From Kamptonema formosum PCC 10802 (lineage in GTDB: Bacteria; Cyanobacteriota; Cyanobacteriia; Cyanobacteriales; Oscillatoriaceae): a DNA stretch of 64,000 nt. Below are positions 9,652 to 19,994 of the stretch, in pieces. The stretch spans positions 64,972 through 128,971 of the forward strand of contig NZ_KB235948.1 of assembly GCF_000332335.1 (NCBI RefSeq). The letters run 5' to 3'. The translations under genes and the position numbers were made by a program. A model generated the notes under the pieces. That model searched no databases and had not been told where the DNA came from. It was given only the letters and a program-made list of their open reading frames with translations. Position 1 is the stretch's first letter. The number at the start of each line of letters is the position of its first letter.

Positions 9652-11675
9652 ATATTTTTACTTTTAATATTTTTTTGTTCTTGAGTAAAAATATTTTCAG
9701 CTCCTGCCTTCCAAGGCTCTCGCCCATACTCGTAAGCTCCTATATCTGGGGCTGAACCAATGTACCCATCTGTGTATGGAGGAATAACATCACCGGCATC
9801 AACGGCAGGAGAATTATATTCTAATTGGTAATTGTTAAATTTGGCATTCACAAACTTTGGTTCTGTCCCATTGTATAAGTTGTTTTTCTGAATAATTGCA
9901 GTAAAAACAGGATCGGTATTTATGCGGTTCCTAAAAATGTTGTTATTGGCTTTCGTTCCTTTAAAATTTTGTGGCCCGTAACTGGTTAGGCTGAGATGAT
10001 CTCCTAAAAAAGTATTATTATTAACTTGAACATTAATCCCTTTAATGCTAAGTATCATCGCGTCAAAAGCATTCCATATTACGTTGTGGTGTATGATAAA
10101 ATTAGAAGAACTGACATCTATGTAAAGGCCAGCACCCTTATAGTTACCATATTTTAAAGTTCTGGCATTATTGTCGTGAAGCACATTATAAGCAATTTCT
10201 GCACCCCCGCCATTGCCTGCTGTGTAAAGTAACCCGCCGTCTGGAGTCTGTAAATTTGAATTGTACAAGTGATTGTGAGTAATCTTTATATTAGATGCAT
10301 ACTCAGGTGCATCGTAAGTATTCAAGGGGTTATACATCAAAGTATGCCTTCCTGAGTTGTAAACCGTATTTTGAGTAACTTCGTGACCAGTACCTGCAGC
10401 AATATAAATTCCAGCCCCCTCGTATCCGGTATAGCATACCTCCGACACTACATTATTTTTAATTGTGTGATTACTGCCTCCCACCGATATACCAGTACCT
10501 GCACTGTAGGTAATCCTACTGTTGATTATGCTATTATTATTTCCTTTAATATTAATTCCAGTATTATATATTTTGGAATGATCTGGTTTGGTCATATCGG
10601 TATAGTGCCAGATATATTTAGCATCAATACGCTCAATAATATTATGGCTGGAATTGTTATTTAACATGATAGTGGATGCAAAAATATGGAATCCCTCTAC
10701 CTTGATGTATGACCTATTAGACAAGTCAAAAGCATTTAGGCGTTTTTTGGCTTCTACTAAATGATTTGCTGGACTGTCACCTTTTGGCGTCCAGAGATAC
10801 AGAATAGAGCTACTACTATCCAAAAACCATTCAGAGTCTGTATCTAAAGCAGCTAGCTTGCCCCATAAAAAGTAAGGATTATTGGCTTTAGGTCTATAAC
10901 CTTCACCCCAGTCCACAAAATCGAAATTAAGTTGTCCGGACAAGTTACTGGTAACTGTACCTGTCTGAGTCCAGTAAGCTACCCCACCTTGAATGTTAAT
11001 CTTGGCACCTTTCCAAAAATTAGTTGTTTCAGTTAAGTCTTGATCGCTCAAGCTTGCTTGCAAAACTGAACCGCTTGCTTCGGTAGGTTTTGAGTAAGAA
11101 GCGGTTTTTGTCATGGATTTGACAGGTTGCGAGATGTTAGTGCCAATGTTTGGCCATCTAGCCTCAATCATCATTTGTCCGTCTACAAAAATTTGATTGT
11201 TACCCAAACCCAGATCCCAATTCAAATTAGTTTTATAAATAGACTCTTCATGGTTACTCCAACCTTCAATGATTTCAGCCCCACTGATAGTTACTGTTTC
11301 ATTTTGATAAGGTTTAAAATTAATTCTGCCATTGGCTATTCCCGAGTTAGCTGGAATTACAGTTTCTCTGTAAACACCTTCCCTTACATAGCAGGTATCT
11401 CCCGCTTTAGCTATCTCAGCGCATTTCTGAATAGTTTGGAAAGGTTGCTCTAAAGTTCCTGAATTTTTATCAGAGCCAGAGGTTGCTACAAAGTAGCCAC
11501 GGGGGGTTCCATCTTGAGCTTTGGTCAAGCTTGAATTTTGCCAGTCAGTTTCCAAGAGTAGTGCTAATATAAATCCTGCTGTGAAGCAAATGATACTAAT
11601 TTTACGAACAGCTACTCCCAACATACTCTTGTTTTTCCAGTTTCCCATAGCCTTGCTGGCAGTAGGTTTAGCCAT
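9648..11675 (-). CDS. secreted right-handed parallel beta-helix protein (DUF1565/pectate-lyase-like)
   Basis: About 675 residues. A single hydrophobic segment near the N-terminus (ISIICFTAGFILALLL) should act as signal or anchor. The mature part begins with YFVATSGSDKNSGT and FQTIQKCAEIAKAGDTCYV, the DUF1565-type opening of right-handed beta-helix proteins. Many Asn-rich coils follow (NNNSSHNIIERI, IKGNNNSIINSRI). Related proteins are polysaccharide lyases, epimerases or binding proteins, so trimming or modifying the exported glycan is a reasonable inference. It is the promoter-proximal gene of the operon. A TTG at 11690 is an alternative start; no strong ribosome site decides between them. 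Confidence 0.7.
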   Translation of the reverse strand: MAKPTASKAMGNWKNKSMLGVAVRKISIICFTAGFILALLLETDWQNSSLTKAQDGTPRGYFVATSGSDKNSGTLEQPFQTIQKCAEIAKAGDTCYVREGVYRETVIPANSGIANGRINFKPYQNETVTISGAEIIEGWSNHEESIYKTNLNWDLGLGNNQIFVDGQMMIEARWPNIGTNISQPVKSMTKTASYSKPTEASGSVLQASLSDQDLTETTNFWKGAKINIQGGVAYWTQTGTVTSNLSGQLNFDFVDWGEGYRPKANNPYFLWGKLAALDTDSEWFLDSSSSILYLWTPKGDSPANHLVEAKKRLNAFDLSNRSYIKVEGFHIFASTIMLNNNSSHNIIERIDAKYIWHYTDMTKPDHSKIYNTGINIKGNNNSIINSRITYSAGTGISVGGSNHTIKNNVVSEVCYTGYEGAGIYIAAGTGHEVTQNTVYNSGRHTLMYNPLNTYDAPEYASNIKITHNHLYNSNLQTPDGGLLYTAGNGGGAEIAYNVLHDNNARTLKYGNYKGAGLYIDVSSSNFIIHHNVIWNAFDAMILSIKGINVQVNNNTFLGDHLSLTSYGPQNFKGTKANNNIFRNRINTDPVFTAIIQKNNLYNGTEPKFVNAKFNNYQLEYNSPAVDAGDVIPPYTDGYIGSAPDIGAYEYGREPWKAGAENIFTQEQKNIKSKNI

Positions 11676-11843
11676 TCCCCTCACAGACAAAAGCTGAATC
11701 TAAAAGTTCCTTGTAAGCATATTGAATATATGTAAAATTAATAGCCCACAGCTTTTTATCTAAGGCTCGAATACTCGCCGTCTGGGATACCAGCTTCCAT
11801 ATCTCGATTTCAACCCTCATCTTCCTTTGAGCTCACTTCCCAG

Positions 11844-12911
11844 TCAATCAGTTGCTAATTGCTCGTTTGGATAAATCAAAATCTTATAAGTCTCCTCCCC
11901 CGGACTCACCGCCCGCTCCACCGCTTGGGCCAAATCCCGCAATGGATACCGGTCACTCACCAGCGCATCCACATCAATCCTCTTACCAAACACAATATCC
12001 GCCGCCAGCGCCTGCACCCGATAGGACGAACTGTAACTCCCCATCAAGTCAACCTCCCGCCGGTACAGAATATTTGGATTTATCGGAATTTCCACCTCAT
12101 CCGGAAATTCCGCAAAAAACAAAATTTTCCCACCTTTCCGCGTACAGTCCAGAGCCTGGAAAAATGCTTTTTCACTCGGAACCGCTAACAGCGTAGTGTC
12201 CACCCCCACCCCGCCAGTCAGCGCCGCCACCTTAGCCGGCAAATCCGCATCCCGCGCATCAAAAGCAGCCTCAGCCCCCACACTCAGCGCCTTCTCAATC
12301 CTGGACGGCAACAAATCCGTCGCAATCGCCCGCGCCCCAAAATACCTCACTAGCATGATGAACATCAGCCCTATTGGCCCAGCACCCGTCACCAACACCG
12401 TTTGTCCAGGTGCCACCTGAGCTTTTTTCACCGCCTTCAGACAGCAATTTGTCGGTTCGACAAAACTCGCCTGCTCAAAACTCACACCATCCGGAATCGG
12501 AATCAAGCCCCCGTTGGCCACAATATGGCCCGGCACTTTCACATACTCAGCAAAACCCCCACCGCTGGGCGCAAACCCCGCCGTCGTCGTAATGTTTTTA
12601 TAAACATCACACATTGAAAAATTTTCATTCAGGCAATAAGCGCAGCGCATGCAGGGGATGTGGTGCATCACCACCACCCGCTGGCCCACCTGCCAGCCGG
12701 CTACCTCTGCTCCCACCGCAGCGATTGTCCCAGCTGTCTCGTGGCCAAAAATGCGCGGAGGCTCGTAGAGAGGATAGCGAATTTTTTTAATATCCGACTG
12801 GCACAGCCCGACTACCCGCACTTGCACCAGAACCTCATCCGGCCCAATCTCCGGCACCGGCACCTCTTCATAGCTCAGTTGATTGACCCCTCTGAATACC
12901 TGCGCTTTCAT
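11844..12911 (-). CDS. zinc-dependent alcohol dehydrogenase (threonine/sorbitol dehydrogenase type)
   Basis: A 355-residue medium-chain dehydrogenase. The catalytic zinc ligands are Cys in VGLCQSD and the GHE motif (FGHETAGTI). The structural zinc cysteines form CMRCAYCLNENFSMC, and the NAD(P)-binding motif is VLVTGAGPIGLM. The protein oxidises a secondary alcohol or polyol, substrate unknown. It is transcribed away from the FAD oxidoreductase, with 70 bases between the two starts, so they share a divergent promoter region and possibly a pathway. The same divergent pair occurs as a decayed copy at 24986-26441, which shows the two genes moved together. Confidence 0.88.
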   Translation of the reverse strand: MKAQVFRGVNQLSYEEVPVPEIGPDEVLVQVRVVGLCQSDIKKIRYPLYEPPRIFGHETAGTIAAVGAEVAGWQVGQRVVVMHHIPCMRCAYCLNENFSMCDVYKNITTTAGFAPSGGGFAEYVKVPGHIVANGGLIPIPDGVSFEQASFVEPTNCCLKAVKKAQVAPGQTVLVTGAGPIGLMFIMLVRYFGARAIATDLLPSRIEKALSVGAEAAFDARDADLPAKVAALTGGVGVDTTLLAVPSEKAFFQALDCTRKGGKILFFAEFPDEVEIPINPNILYRREVDLMGSYSSSYRVQALAADIVFGKRIDVDALVSDRYPLRDLAQAVERAVSPGEETYKILIYPNEQLATD

Positions 12912-12981
12912 GCTCCTCTTGTTTTACCCAGTGCCACTACACTTTATCAAAACTTAAAAATTTTTGCACTAGGGATTTCCC

Positions 12982-14796
12982 GTGATAGACGAATTGACTG
13001 CTGACATCTTAGTCGTTGGTGGCGGCACCGGCGGCACCGCAGCCGCCCTGCAGGCCGCTCGCCGGGGGGCCAAAACCATCTTAGTCACTGAAGGGCCCTG
13101 GCTGGGAGGCATGCTCACCTCCGCCGGCGTTTCCGCCCCCGATGGCCATGAACTGGCCGCCTTTCACACCGGCATCTGGGGTGCCTTCCTCCGCGAACTC
13201 CACCAGCGCCAAGCTGGCGGCTTAGACAACGCCTGGGTCAGCTTTTTTACCTACGACCCCCGCCTCGGGGCCCAAATCTTTTCAGACTGGGCCGCTGCCG
13301 AACCCAACTTGCACTGGATTGCCGGCTGCCACCCCAAAGAAGTCCTGCGACAAGGAAACCGCATCACCGGCGTCCGGTTTAGCGACCTCACCGTCCGGGC
13401 CCAACTGACCCTGGACGCCACGGAACTCGGAGACTTGCTAGCCCTAGGGGAAGTTCCCTGCAGATGGGGCTGGGAATTGCAATCCGAGTGGGGCGAACCC
13501 AGCGCTCCCGCAGCGGCCAGCGCCCTCACCGAAAACTACCCCGTGCAGGCACCCACCTGGGTTGTCATTATACAGGATTTTGGTGCCGGTGAGGCAGCGC
13601 CCGAAATTCCCGCGCCCCCCCTGGACAATCCCGACCAGTTTGCCGGCGCTTGGGACGGGTACGGCGCAGAGCAGTTCCTCAATTACGGACGCCTGCCAGG
13701 AAATCGCTTTATGATCAACTGGCCACAAAAAGGCAACGACTACGGCTCAGGTGCTGGACGCCTGATTGAATCCGAGGCGGCGCGGCAGCAATTTCTCCTG
13801 GAATGCCGGTGGCACACCCAAAGTTTCGCCCGCTTCATCCAAACCCAGCTGGGCCGCCGGTATGGCTTGGCCGATAGCATCTTCCCCTCATCTTACTCCC
13901 TGGGTGGGGGAGCCTACGCCCTGCACCCCTACTACCGGGAAAGCCGGCGCGTCCAAGGACTTGTCACCCTGCGCGAGCAAGATATTCTGCCGGTGCCCGG
14001 AGGGCGCACCGCCGGCTTGCCGGTCAGTCCAGAGGGCCAAGTAACCGCCATCGCCACCGGCAACTACCCCAACGACCACCATTACACCGGCTTCCAGTGG
14101 CCGGTGCGGCCCAAATCCATCCGCTGGGGCGGGCGGTGGACCGGCACCCCCTTTACCATCCCCTACGGTTGCCTGATCCCAGCCGGCACAGATGGCCTGC
14201 TGGTCTGCGAAAAAAATATCTCCGTCTCTCATATTGCCAATGGTGCCACACGCCTGCAGCCCGCCGTTCTCGGTATTGGCCAAGCTGCCGGCATCGCCGC
14301 AGCCCTGTGCGCCGAACGGGGATGCCAGCCGAGGGACTTGCCGGTGCGAGTCCTGCAAGAGGCGCTGTTGCGAGAGCCCACCGCACCGGCAGCAATTATC
14401 CCCCTGTTCAATCTCACCCCTGGCCACCCCGAGTGGCTGCACCGGCAACTCTATTATTTAGATCGTCCCGACGCCTATCCAGCCACCGGCGACTGCCCAG
14501 AACAAAACAGCTCCAAATCCCCAAATCCCCAAATCCCGGCATTTCCAATCCCCCAACCGGCACACACCGGCATCTTCCACCGGCACGCCGAACAGGATTA
14601 CACCCTCACCCTCACCGGCCCCCCTGAGCTGGCCAATCAAACCCTGACACTCGTCACCCTGCAGCCAGAAGTTGACCGGCAGTTACTTTCCTGTCGAGAC
14701 GGGCAGGTGGTCACAGTCAGGGGGCGTCTGAATCCGGCGGGCAATTGGCTTATCGTACAAGAAATATGCTATAATAACAAGCTTTTCGTCAGGTGA
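12982..14796 (+). CDS. FAD-dependent oxidoreductase (FAD_oxidored, PF12831-like)
   Basis: A 604-residue flavoprotein starting at GTG 12982. The dinucleotide-binding motif VVGGGTGGTAAALQAARRG lies at about residues 11-29, followed by EGPWLGGMLTSAGV, typical of PF12831 proteins. A C-terminal FAD-contact segment (NGATRLQPAVLGIGQAAGI) is present near residue 430. A roughly 160-residue tail of unclear role follows. Substrate unknown. The ADH neighbour hints at sequential oxidation, but this is inference. Its first half is duplicated as a pseudogene at 25508, where the GTG start has become GCG; this supports GTG as the real start. The patX promoter candidate lies in its last codons. Confidence 0.85.
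   Translation: MIDELTADILVVGGGTGGTAAALQAARRGAKTILVTEGPWLGGMLTSAGVSAPDGHELAAFHTGIWGAFLRELHQRQAGGLDNAWVSFFTYDPRLGAQIFSDWAAAEPNLHWIAGCHPKEVLRQGNRITGVRFSDLTVRAQLTLDATELGDLLALGEVPCRWGWELQSEWGEPSAPAAASALTENYPVQAPTWVVIIQDFGAGEAAPEIPAPPLDNPDQFAGAWDGYGAEQFLNYGRLPGNRFMINWPQKGNDYGSGAGRLIESEAARQQFLLECRWHTQSFARFIQTQLGRRYGLADSIFPSSYSLGGGAYALHPYYRESRRVQGLVTLREQDILPVPGGRTAGLPVSPEGQVTAIATGNYPNDHHYTGFQWPVRPKSIRWGGRWTGTPFTIPYGCLIPAGTDGLLVCEKNISVSHIANGATRLQPAVLGIGQAAGIAAALCAERGCQPRDLPVRVLQEALLREPTAPAAIIPLFNLTPGHPEWLHRQLYYLDRPDAYPATGDCPEQNSSKSPNPQIPAFPIPQPAHTGIFHRHAEQDYTLTLTGPPELANQTLTLVTLQPEVDRQLLSCRDGQVVTVRGRLNPAGNWLIVQEICYNNKLFVR
14745..14775 (+). promoter_or_regulatory. candidate promoter of patX
   Basis: A perfect TATAAT sits at 14770-14775, inside the end of the FAD gene. 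A weak -35 (TTGGCT, 14745-14750) lies 19 bases upstream. The leader to the patX ATG would be about 107 bases. No perfect TCCGGA (DIF1-type) box at the right spacing is seen; TCCGGC at 14733 is too far upstream. Confidence 0.35.
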
Positions 14797-14888
14797 GAGC
14801 CGGTTGAGTCTGAGAAAAATTGACAAACTGTCCTGATGGACTGGTTGTTGATGCGTATCAGAAAAGGAAACTCTGATACGGACATCTC

Positions 14889-15113
14889 ATGCGGACTCAG
14901 GCGGTTATCGTCTTATCAAGTTTCCTGTTCGTTGGGCTGGCGGTTGCTTTCTCTGGGATGCGGTCAGATTCAACTGAGTTGCTTCCGCCCACCACTTTCC
15001 CGGACTTCGCGCAAGACAAACCAGATTGCGACGATCATCGGGGCAGTGGACGGGTGGAGGAGTGCCAGACGCCCAACGATTCGAGCTCTCTAGTAGCGAG
15101 TTCTGCCAGATGA
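14889..15113 (+). CDS. patX: PatX-type pattern-inhibitor precursor with HRGSGR motif
   Basis: A 74-residue secreted peptide precursor. The N-terminus MRTQAVIVLSSFLFVGLAVA is a good Sec-type signal (one Arg, hydrophobic core, small residues). The mature part contains DHRGSGRVEEC, with RGSGR at residues 51-55 (bases 15039-15053), then a 19-residue tail. RGSGR is the pentapeptide by which PatS and PatX bind HetR and trigger its loss in Anabaena. PatX proteins (signal sequence plus H-RG[S/T]GR) are known across filamentous cyanobacteria and are often near hetR. Here hetR begins 665 bases downstream on the same strand. The codon-level reading was checked base by base. Processing and function are inferred. 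Confidence 0.85.
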   Translation: MRTQAVIVLSSFLFVGLAVAFSGMRSDSTELLPPTTFPDFAQDKPDCDDHRGSGRVEECQTPNDSSSLVASSAR

Positions 15114-16677
<1,564 letters not shown>

Positions 16678-16828
16678 TGAGGAGGTGGAGAGCCATTGAC
16701 TCAGACTGACGGCTGGCGGCTCATCCCTCAGTCTTCAGTCCTGAAGTCACATACCACTTATGGGTATTTTTGTCAATCCATTAAGGGCAATATTTTATAC
16801 GATTTTTTGATTTGGCTGCTTCTACCCT

Positions 16829-16870
16829 CTCCCCCTAGCGCTCCTGATAAAAGAGAGCTGGGGGAGTTTT
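16829..16870 (+). terminator. candidate Rho-independent terminator after hetR
   Basis: CTCCCCC (16829-16835) pairs with GGGGGAG (16860-16866), extended by GCGCTC against GAGAGC after a small bulge, and is followed by TTTT (16867-16870). It lies about 150 bases after the hetR stop. The U-run is short, so efficiency is uncertain. The rest of 16678-17009 shows no gene. Confidence 0.45.
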
Positions 16871-17009
16871 GTGTGGCCCTTGCTCGGCTTGTGGGGTGCG
16901 CTGTTAACGCACCCTGCGGCCACACCGGCTCGGCCCGCTGGCCCGCATACCGCACTGCCCGCTGTTTGTCAAGAGGCACAGCGAAAATCTTATTCAAAAA
17001 AATAAAAAT

Positions 17010-17082
17010 CGGGATGACTGGATTCGAACCAGCGGCCCCTTCGTCCCGAACGAAGTGCGCTACCAAGCTGCGCTACATCCCG
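17010..17082 (-). tRNA. tRNA-Pro (CGG)
   Basis: The reverse strand folds as a 73-nt cloverleaf without encoded CCA. The acceptor arm CGGGATG (17082-17076) pairs with CATCCCG (17016-17010). The anticodon stem CTTCG/CGAAG encloses the loop TTCGGGA with anticodon CGG. The T-arm has GGTTCGAATCC, and the D-arm AGCGCAGCTTGGTAGCGC is canonical. It reads CCG proline codons, which are common in the GC-rich genes here. It is transcribed against hetR and lipA. Confidence 0.95.
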
Positions 17083-17169
17083 TAACCACTTCCTTACTAT
17101 AACACAAGTGTATCAGATAATCTTGAGTTAGGATCGAAAAGTTGTAACTTTATTAACTCAAACAAGCGC

Positions 17170-18048
17170 GTGACTGTCAAGCCAGACTGGTTGCGGGTCA
17201 AAGCGCCTCAGTGGGAGCGCGTCGGCAACGTTAAAGCAATTCTCCGGGATTTGGCCCTGAATACCGTTTGTGAGGAAGCGTCCTGCCCCAATATTGGGGA
17301 GTGCTTCAACGCGGGTACGGCTACCTTCTTAATTATGGGGCCGGCGTGCACCCGAGCGTGCCCCTACTGCGACATCGACTTTGAGAAAAAGCCGAAAGCC
17401 CTCGACCCGACTGAGCCAGAAAGACTGGCCCAGGCTGTGGGCAGGCTGCGCTTGAACCATGTGGTGATTACCTCGGTCAACCGGGACGATCTGCCCGATG
17501 GCGGGGCGTCCCAGTTTGTGCGCTGCATTCAGGCGGTTCGCTCCACTTCTCCCCAGACTACCATAGAAGTTCTCATTCCTGACTTGTGCGGCAACTGGGA
17601 AGCTCTGGAGGCGATTCTGTCGGCTGGGCCAGAAGTCCTCAACCACAATACCGAAACCATTCCTCGCCTCTACCGGCGGGTGCGCCCCCAAGGAGACTAC
17701 CGGCGCACTTTGGAACTGCTGCGGCGAGCGCGGGATTTAGCCCCTTGGGTGTACACTAAATCGGGGATTATGGTGGGACTGGGGGAAACCGATGAGGAAA
17801 TCCAGCAAGTCATGCAGGATCTGCGAGCTGCCGGTTGCGATATTCTGACGGTGGGCCAGTACCTGCAGCCGAGCCCCAAACACCTGCCGGTGGCCAACTG
17901 GGTGACACCGGCCCAGTTTGACGCTTGGAAGCAGCTGGGCGAATCGTTGGGGTTCCTGCAAGTTGTTGCCTCCCCCTTGACAAGATCGTCGTATCATGCA
18001 GGGCAGGTGAGAGCGCTGATGGAGCGCTATCCGCGCCGCCGGTTTTAA
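17170..18048 (+). CDS. lipA: lipoyl synthase (radical SAM)
   Basis: Inserts two sulfurs into protein-bound octanoyl groups to make lipoyl cofactors for 2-oxoacid dehydrogenases and the glycine cleavage system. Both iron-sulfur sites are visible: the auxiliary cluster cysteines in [12 protein letters not shown] (about residues 38-49) and the radical-SAM CxxxCxxC in CTRACPYC. The family C-terminal serine ligand is in TRSSYHAG. The 292-residue length is normal. The start is GTG 17170 ([12 protein letters not shown]); no upstream start fits. Cyanobacteria often carry two lipA genes, so another copy may exist elsewhere. It belonged to the block later duplicated and lost. Confidence 0.95.
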   Translation: MTVKPDWLRVKAPQWERVGNVKAILRDLALNTVCEEASCPNIGECFNAGTATFLIMGPACTRACPYCDIDFEKKPKALDPTEPERLAQAVGRLRLNHVVITSVNRDDLPDGGASQFVRCIQAVRSTSPQTTIEVLIPDLCGNWEALEAILSAGPEVLNHNTETIPRLYRRVRPQGDYRRTLELLRRARDLAPWVYTKSGIMVGLGETDEEIQQVMQDLRAAGCDILTVGQYLQPSPKHLPVANWVTPAQFDAWKQLGESLGFLQVVASPLTRSSYHAGQVRALMERYPRRRF

Positions 18049-18074
18049 AGTTATTGTTTTAGGTTTTAGATCGA

Positions 18075-18244
18075 AACCGCAGATGAACGCAGATATAGCG
18101 GTTTTCATCCGAGGTGAGGTGCCCAGAAACCCGGTTTCTTAAAGAAACCGGGGTTCTGACATGTACTTCATCCAACTGACAGCCGCTATAAAGGCAGATG
18201 ACCCGATCGTATCCATCCGCGTTTATCCGCGCCCATCTGCGGTT
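18075..18244. repeat. nested palindromic repeats between lipA and gpsA
   Basis: An outer element runs from AACCGCAGATGAACGCAGAT to its imperfect reverse complement (ATCCGCG...CCCATCTGCGGTT, ending near 18244). Inside it, a 97-base element at 18094-18190 has perfect 8-base ends TATAGCGG/CCGCTATA and a core palindrome AGAAACCCGGTTTCTT with its mirror at 18125-18157. The inner element apparently inserted at a TA within the outer one. The inner type recurs at 33034, 38965, 47486 and elsewhere in the window. Confidence 0.75.
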
Positions 18245-18263
18245 CAAAATTTAAAATTGAGCA

Positions 18264-19181
18264 ATGCAGCAAACAACTGTCGCAGTGATTGGAGCGGGTG
18301 TTTGGGGGACGGCCCTCGCCGGTTTGGCCAGCGCTAATGGCCACCGGGTGCGGCTGTGGTCGCGCCAGTGTTCGGAAAGCCTCGAAGATGTGGCCGACGG
18401 CGCTGAGATCCTGCTGTCCGCCGTGTCGGTGAAAGGGGTGAGGTCGGTGGTGTCGCAGCTCCAGTCCGGGCCATTTTCCGCCGGCACCACGATCGTCACC
18501 GCGACCAAAGGGCTAGACCCCCAGACCACCTCTACCCCTTCTCAAATATGGCAGGAAGCGTTTCCCTCCCAGCCGGTGGTTGTTTTGGCGGGACCGAACC
18601 TGTCCAAGGAAATTCAGCAGGGACTGCCGGCGGCGACTGTCGTGGCCAGTCCCGACGCCGCTGCAGCCGCGCGGGTGCAAGCGGTCTTTTCTTCGAGCAC
18701 TTTTCGGGTTTACACCAATCCCGACCCCTTGGGAGTGGAACTGGGCGGGACTTTAAAGAATGTGATGGCCATCGCCGCCGGCGTGTGTGACGGGCTGCAG
18801 CTGGGCACGAATGCCAAAGCGGCGCTGCTGACCCGGGGGCTGGCAGAAATGATCCGGATTGGCACCCACTGGGGGGCGCAGGCGGAAACCTTTTACGGCT
18901 TGTCCGGACTGGGCGACCTGCTGGCCACCTGCAACAGCCCCCTCAGCCGCAACTACCAAGTGGGGTATCAGCTGGCACATGGCAAGACACTGCCGGAAAT
19001 CTTGGCCCAGCTGGAAGGCACCGCTGAAGGGGTGAACACGACTCAAGTTTTGATCGATCGGGCTAACCAGCAGGGAATATATGTTCCGATTTCCTATCAA
19101 GTCTATCGCTTGCTGCAGGGCGAAATTACCCCGCAACACGCCGTTGAAGCCTTGATGCTGCGAGCGCTCAAACCTGAGTGA
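18264..19181 (+). CDS. gpsA: NAD(P)H-dependent glycerol-3-phosphate dehydrogenase
   Basis: Reduces dihydroxyacetone phosphate to sn-glycerol 3-phosphate, the backbone for membrane lipids. The protein has 305 residues. The nucleotide-binding motif VIGAGVWGTALAG lies at the N-terminus, then VVLAGPNLSKEI and the substrate-site segment GVELGGTLKNVMAIAAGV containing the catalytic lysine. The C-terminal domain has ETFYGLSGLGDLLATC, a GpsA hallmark. It is slightly shorter than many GpsA proteins because the loop after the first strand pair is compact. It stands alone between repeat-rich spacers. Confidence 0.95.
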   Translation: MQQTTVAVIGAGVWGTALAGLASANGHRVRLWSRQCSESLEDVADGAEILLSAVSVKGVRSVVSQLQSGPFSAGTTIVTATKGLDPQTTSTPSQIWQEAFPSQPVVVLAGPNLSKEIQQGLPAATVVASPDAAAAARVQAVFSSSTFRVYTNPDPLGVELGGTLKNVMAIAAGVCDGLQLGTNAKAALLTRGLAEMIRIGTHWGAQAETFYGLSGLGDLLATCNSPLSRNYQVGYQLAHGKTLPEILAQLEGTAEGVNTTQVLIDRANQQGIYVPISYQVYRLLQGEITPQHAVEALMLRALKPE

Positions 19182-19728
19182 TACGCCCTCCGCGCCAGGG
19201 AAGGCCGGCCCCAAACTATTCTGCATTAAATTTGCATAATAAATCACTGTTATTCCGTTTCTCTCGTTACGGTCATTGCCCGTAATGGGCGTCTGGAAGC
19301 TCGGCCTTGAAAAAGTTTGCAGTTGGGCTTTCTAGCAGTATTCACTTAGCTTAGGACAGTAGGACAGGCGAGACGCCTGTCCTACGCCTTTTATTGCGTA
19401 GGGGGCAGGAGGCGGAGCAAAATGTCTATAATAAGCAAATTAAAAGCATAACAGCTGAATTCTCCCTCACCCCCCCTCTCCCCACTCGGTTTCGGGGTTG
19501 GGAGGGTGAGGGCTTTCATGTCTGTCTCGCCGGCCAAAGTGGGATGCTGCGAGCCAGACCGGCTCGTTCGCCTGGGAGAGCGGGCACAGCTTTCTGGCTG
19601 CTGTTTCCGTGAGGGTAACAGGTGAGCCGGTTTTAAGCAGTGATCGAGATAACTTAACTGCAGTGATGGAGATTAACGACAGTAGCGAACAGAGGTCACA
19701 TCCTGATGCTGAGGGGGCTTCTATACTA
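19182..19728. other. gpsA-sigC spacer, repeat-bearing and without a gene
   Basis: No credible coding region is seen. At 19332-19393 lies half of a TAGCAG-ended element with a GGACAGGCGAGACGCCTGTCC palindrome. A further imperfect palindrome (CCCTCACC... against GGTGAGGG) lies at about 19462-19512. A stray TATAAT occurs at 19426. Short ORFs here are repeat-derived. Confidence 0.5.
19332..19393. repeat. partial TAGCAG-ended MITE-like element with REP palindrome
   Basis: It starts TAGCAGTATTCACTTAG, matching the reverse complement of the right end of the element at 58640-58753, and continues into GGACAGGCGAGACGCCTGTCC. The other end is missing, so it is a truncated copy. Confidence 0.6.
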
Positions 19729-19757
19729 TTGACATGATAATAGTCCAGCCCTTTACT
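19729..19757 (+). promoter_or_regulatory. candidate sigC promoter
   Basis: A perfect -35 TTGACA (19729-19734) is followed after 17 bases by TTTACT (19752-19757, four of six matches to TATAAT). An alternative -10, TATACT, overlaps just upstream at 19722-19727. The leader to the sigC ATG would be about 230 bases. Confidence 0.35.
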
Positions 19758-19994
19758 GCTGACAGGATGGCGGTTGGATACCGAGATTGGTGTCGCCTTA
19801 AGTAGCTGTCGCTCAATTAAAGCGGATTTAGAATCAGAGGCAGCATCAGCCCAACTAAACCAGCGCCGCAGGCAAGCCTAAGTCAGTCAAGAAACTGTAA
19901 GTAGTGTTTGCTCGTTCTGAAGGGCGGGAATAATAAGCGTGAGCGACAGCATGCGCGAGCCTCATTGTCACCCAGATCAACTGAGACGATTGCT

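Noticed and set aside
13888-14448. 186-residue minus-strand frame inside the FAD gene
   Set aside because: Antisense shadow of a GC-rich gene with clear FAD-binding motifs on the other strand.
14836-15093. 85-residue frame overlapping patX in another reading frame
   Set aside because: No signal peptide, ribosome site or known motif; the overlapping frame at 14889 carries the RGSGR motif and a signal sequence.
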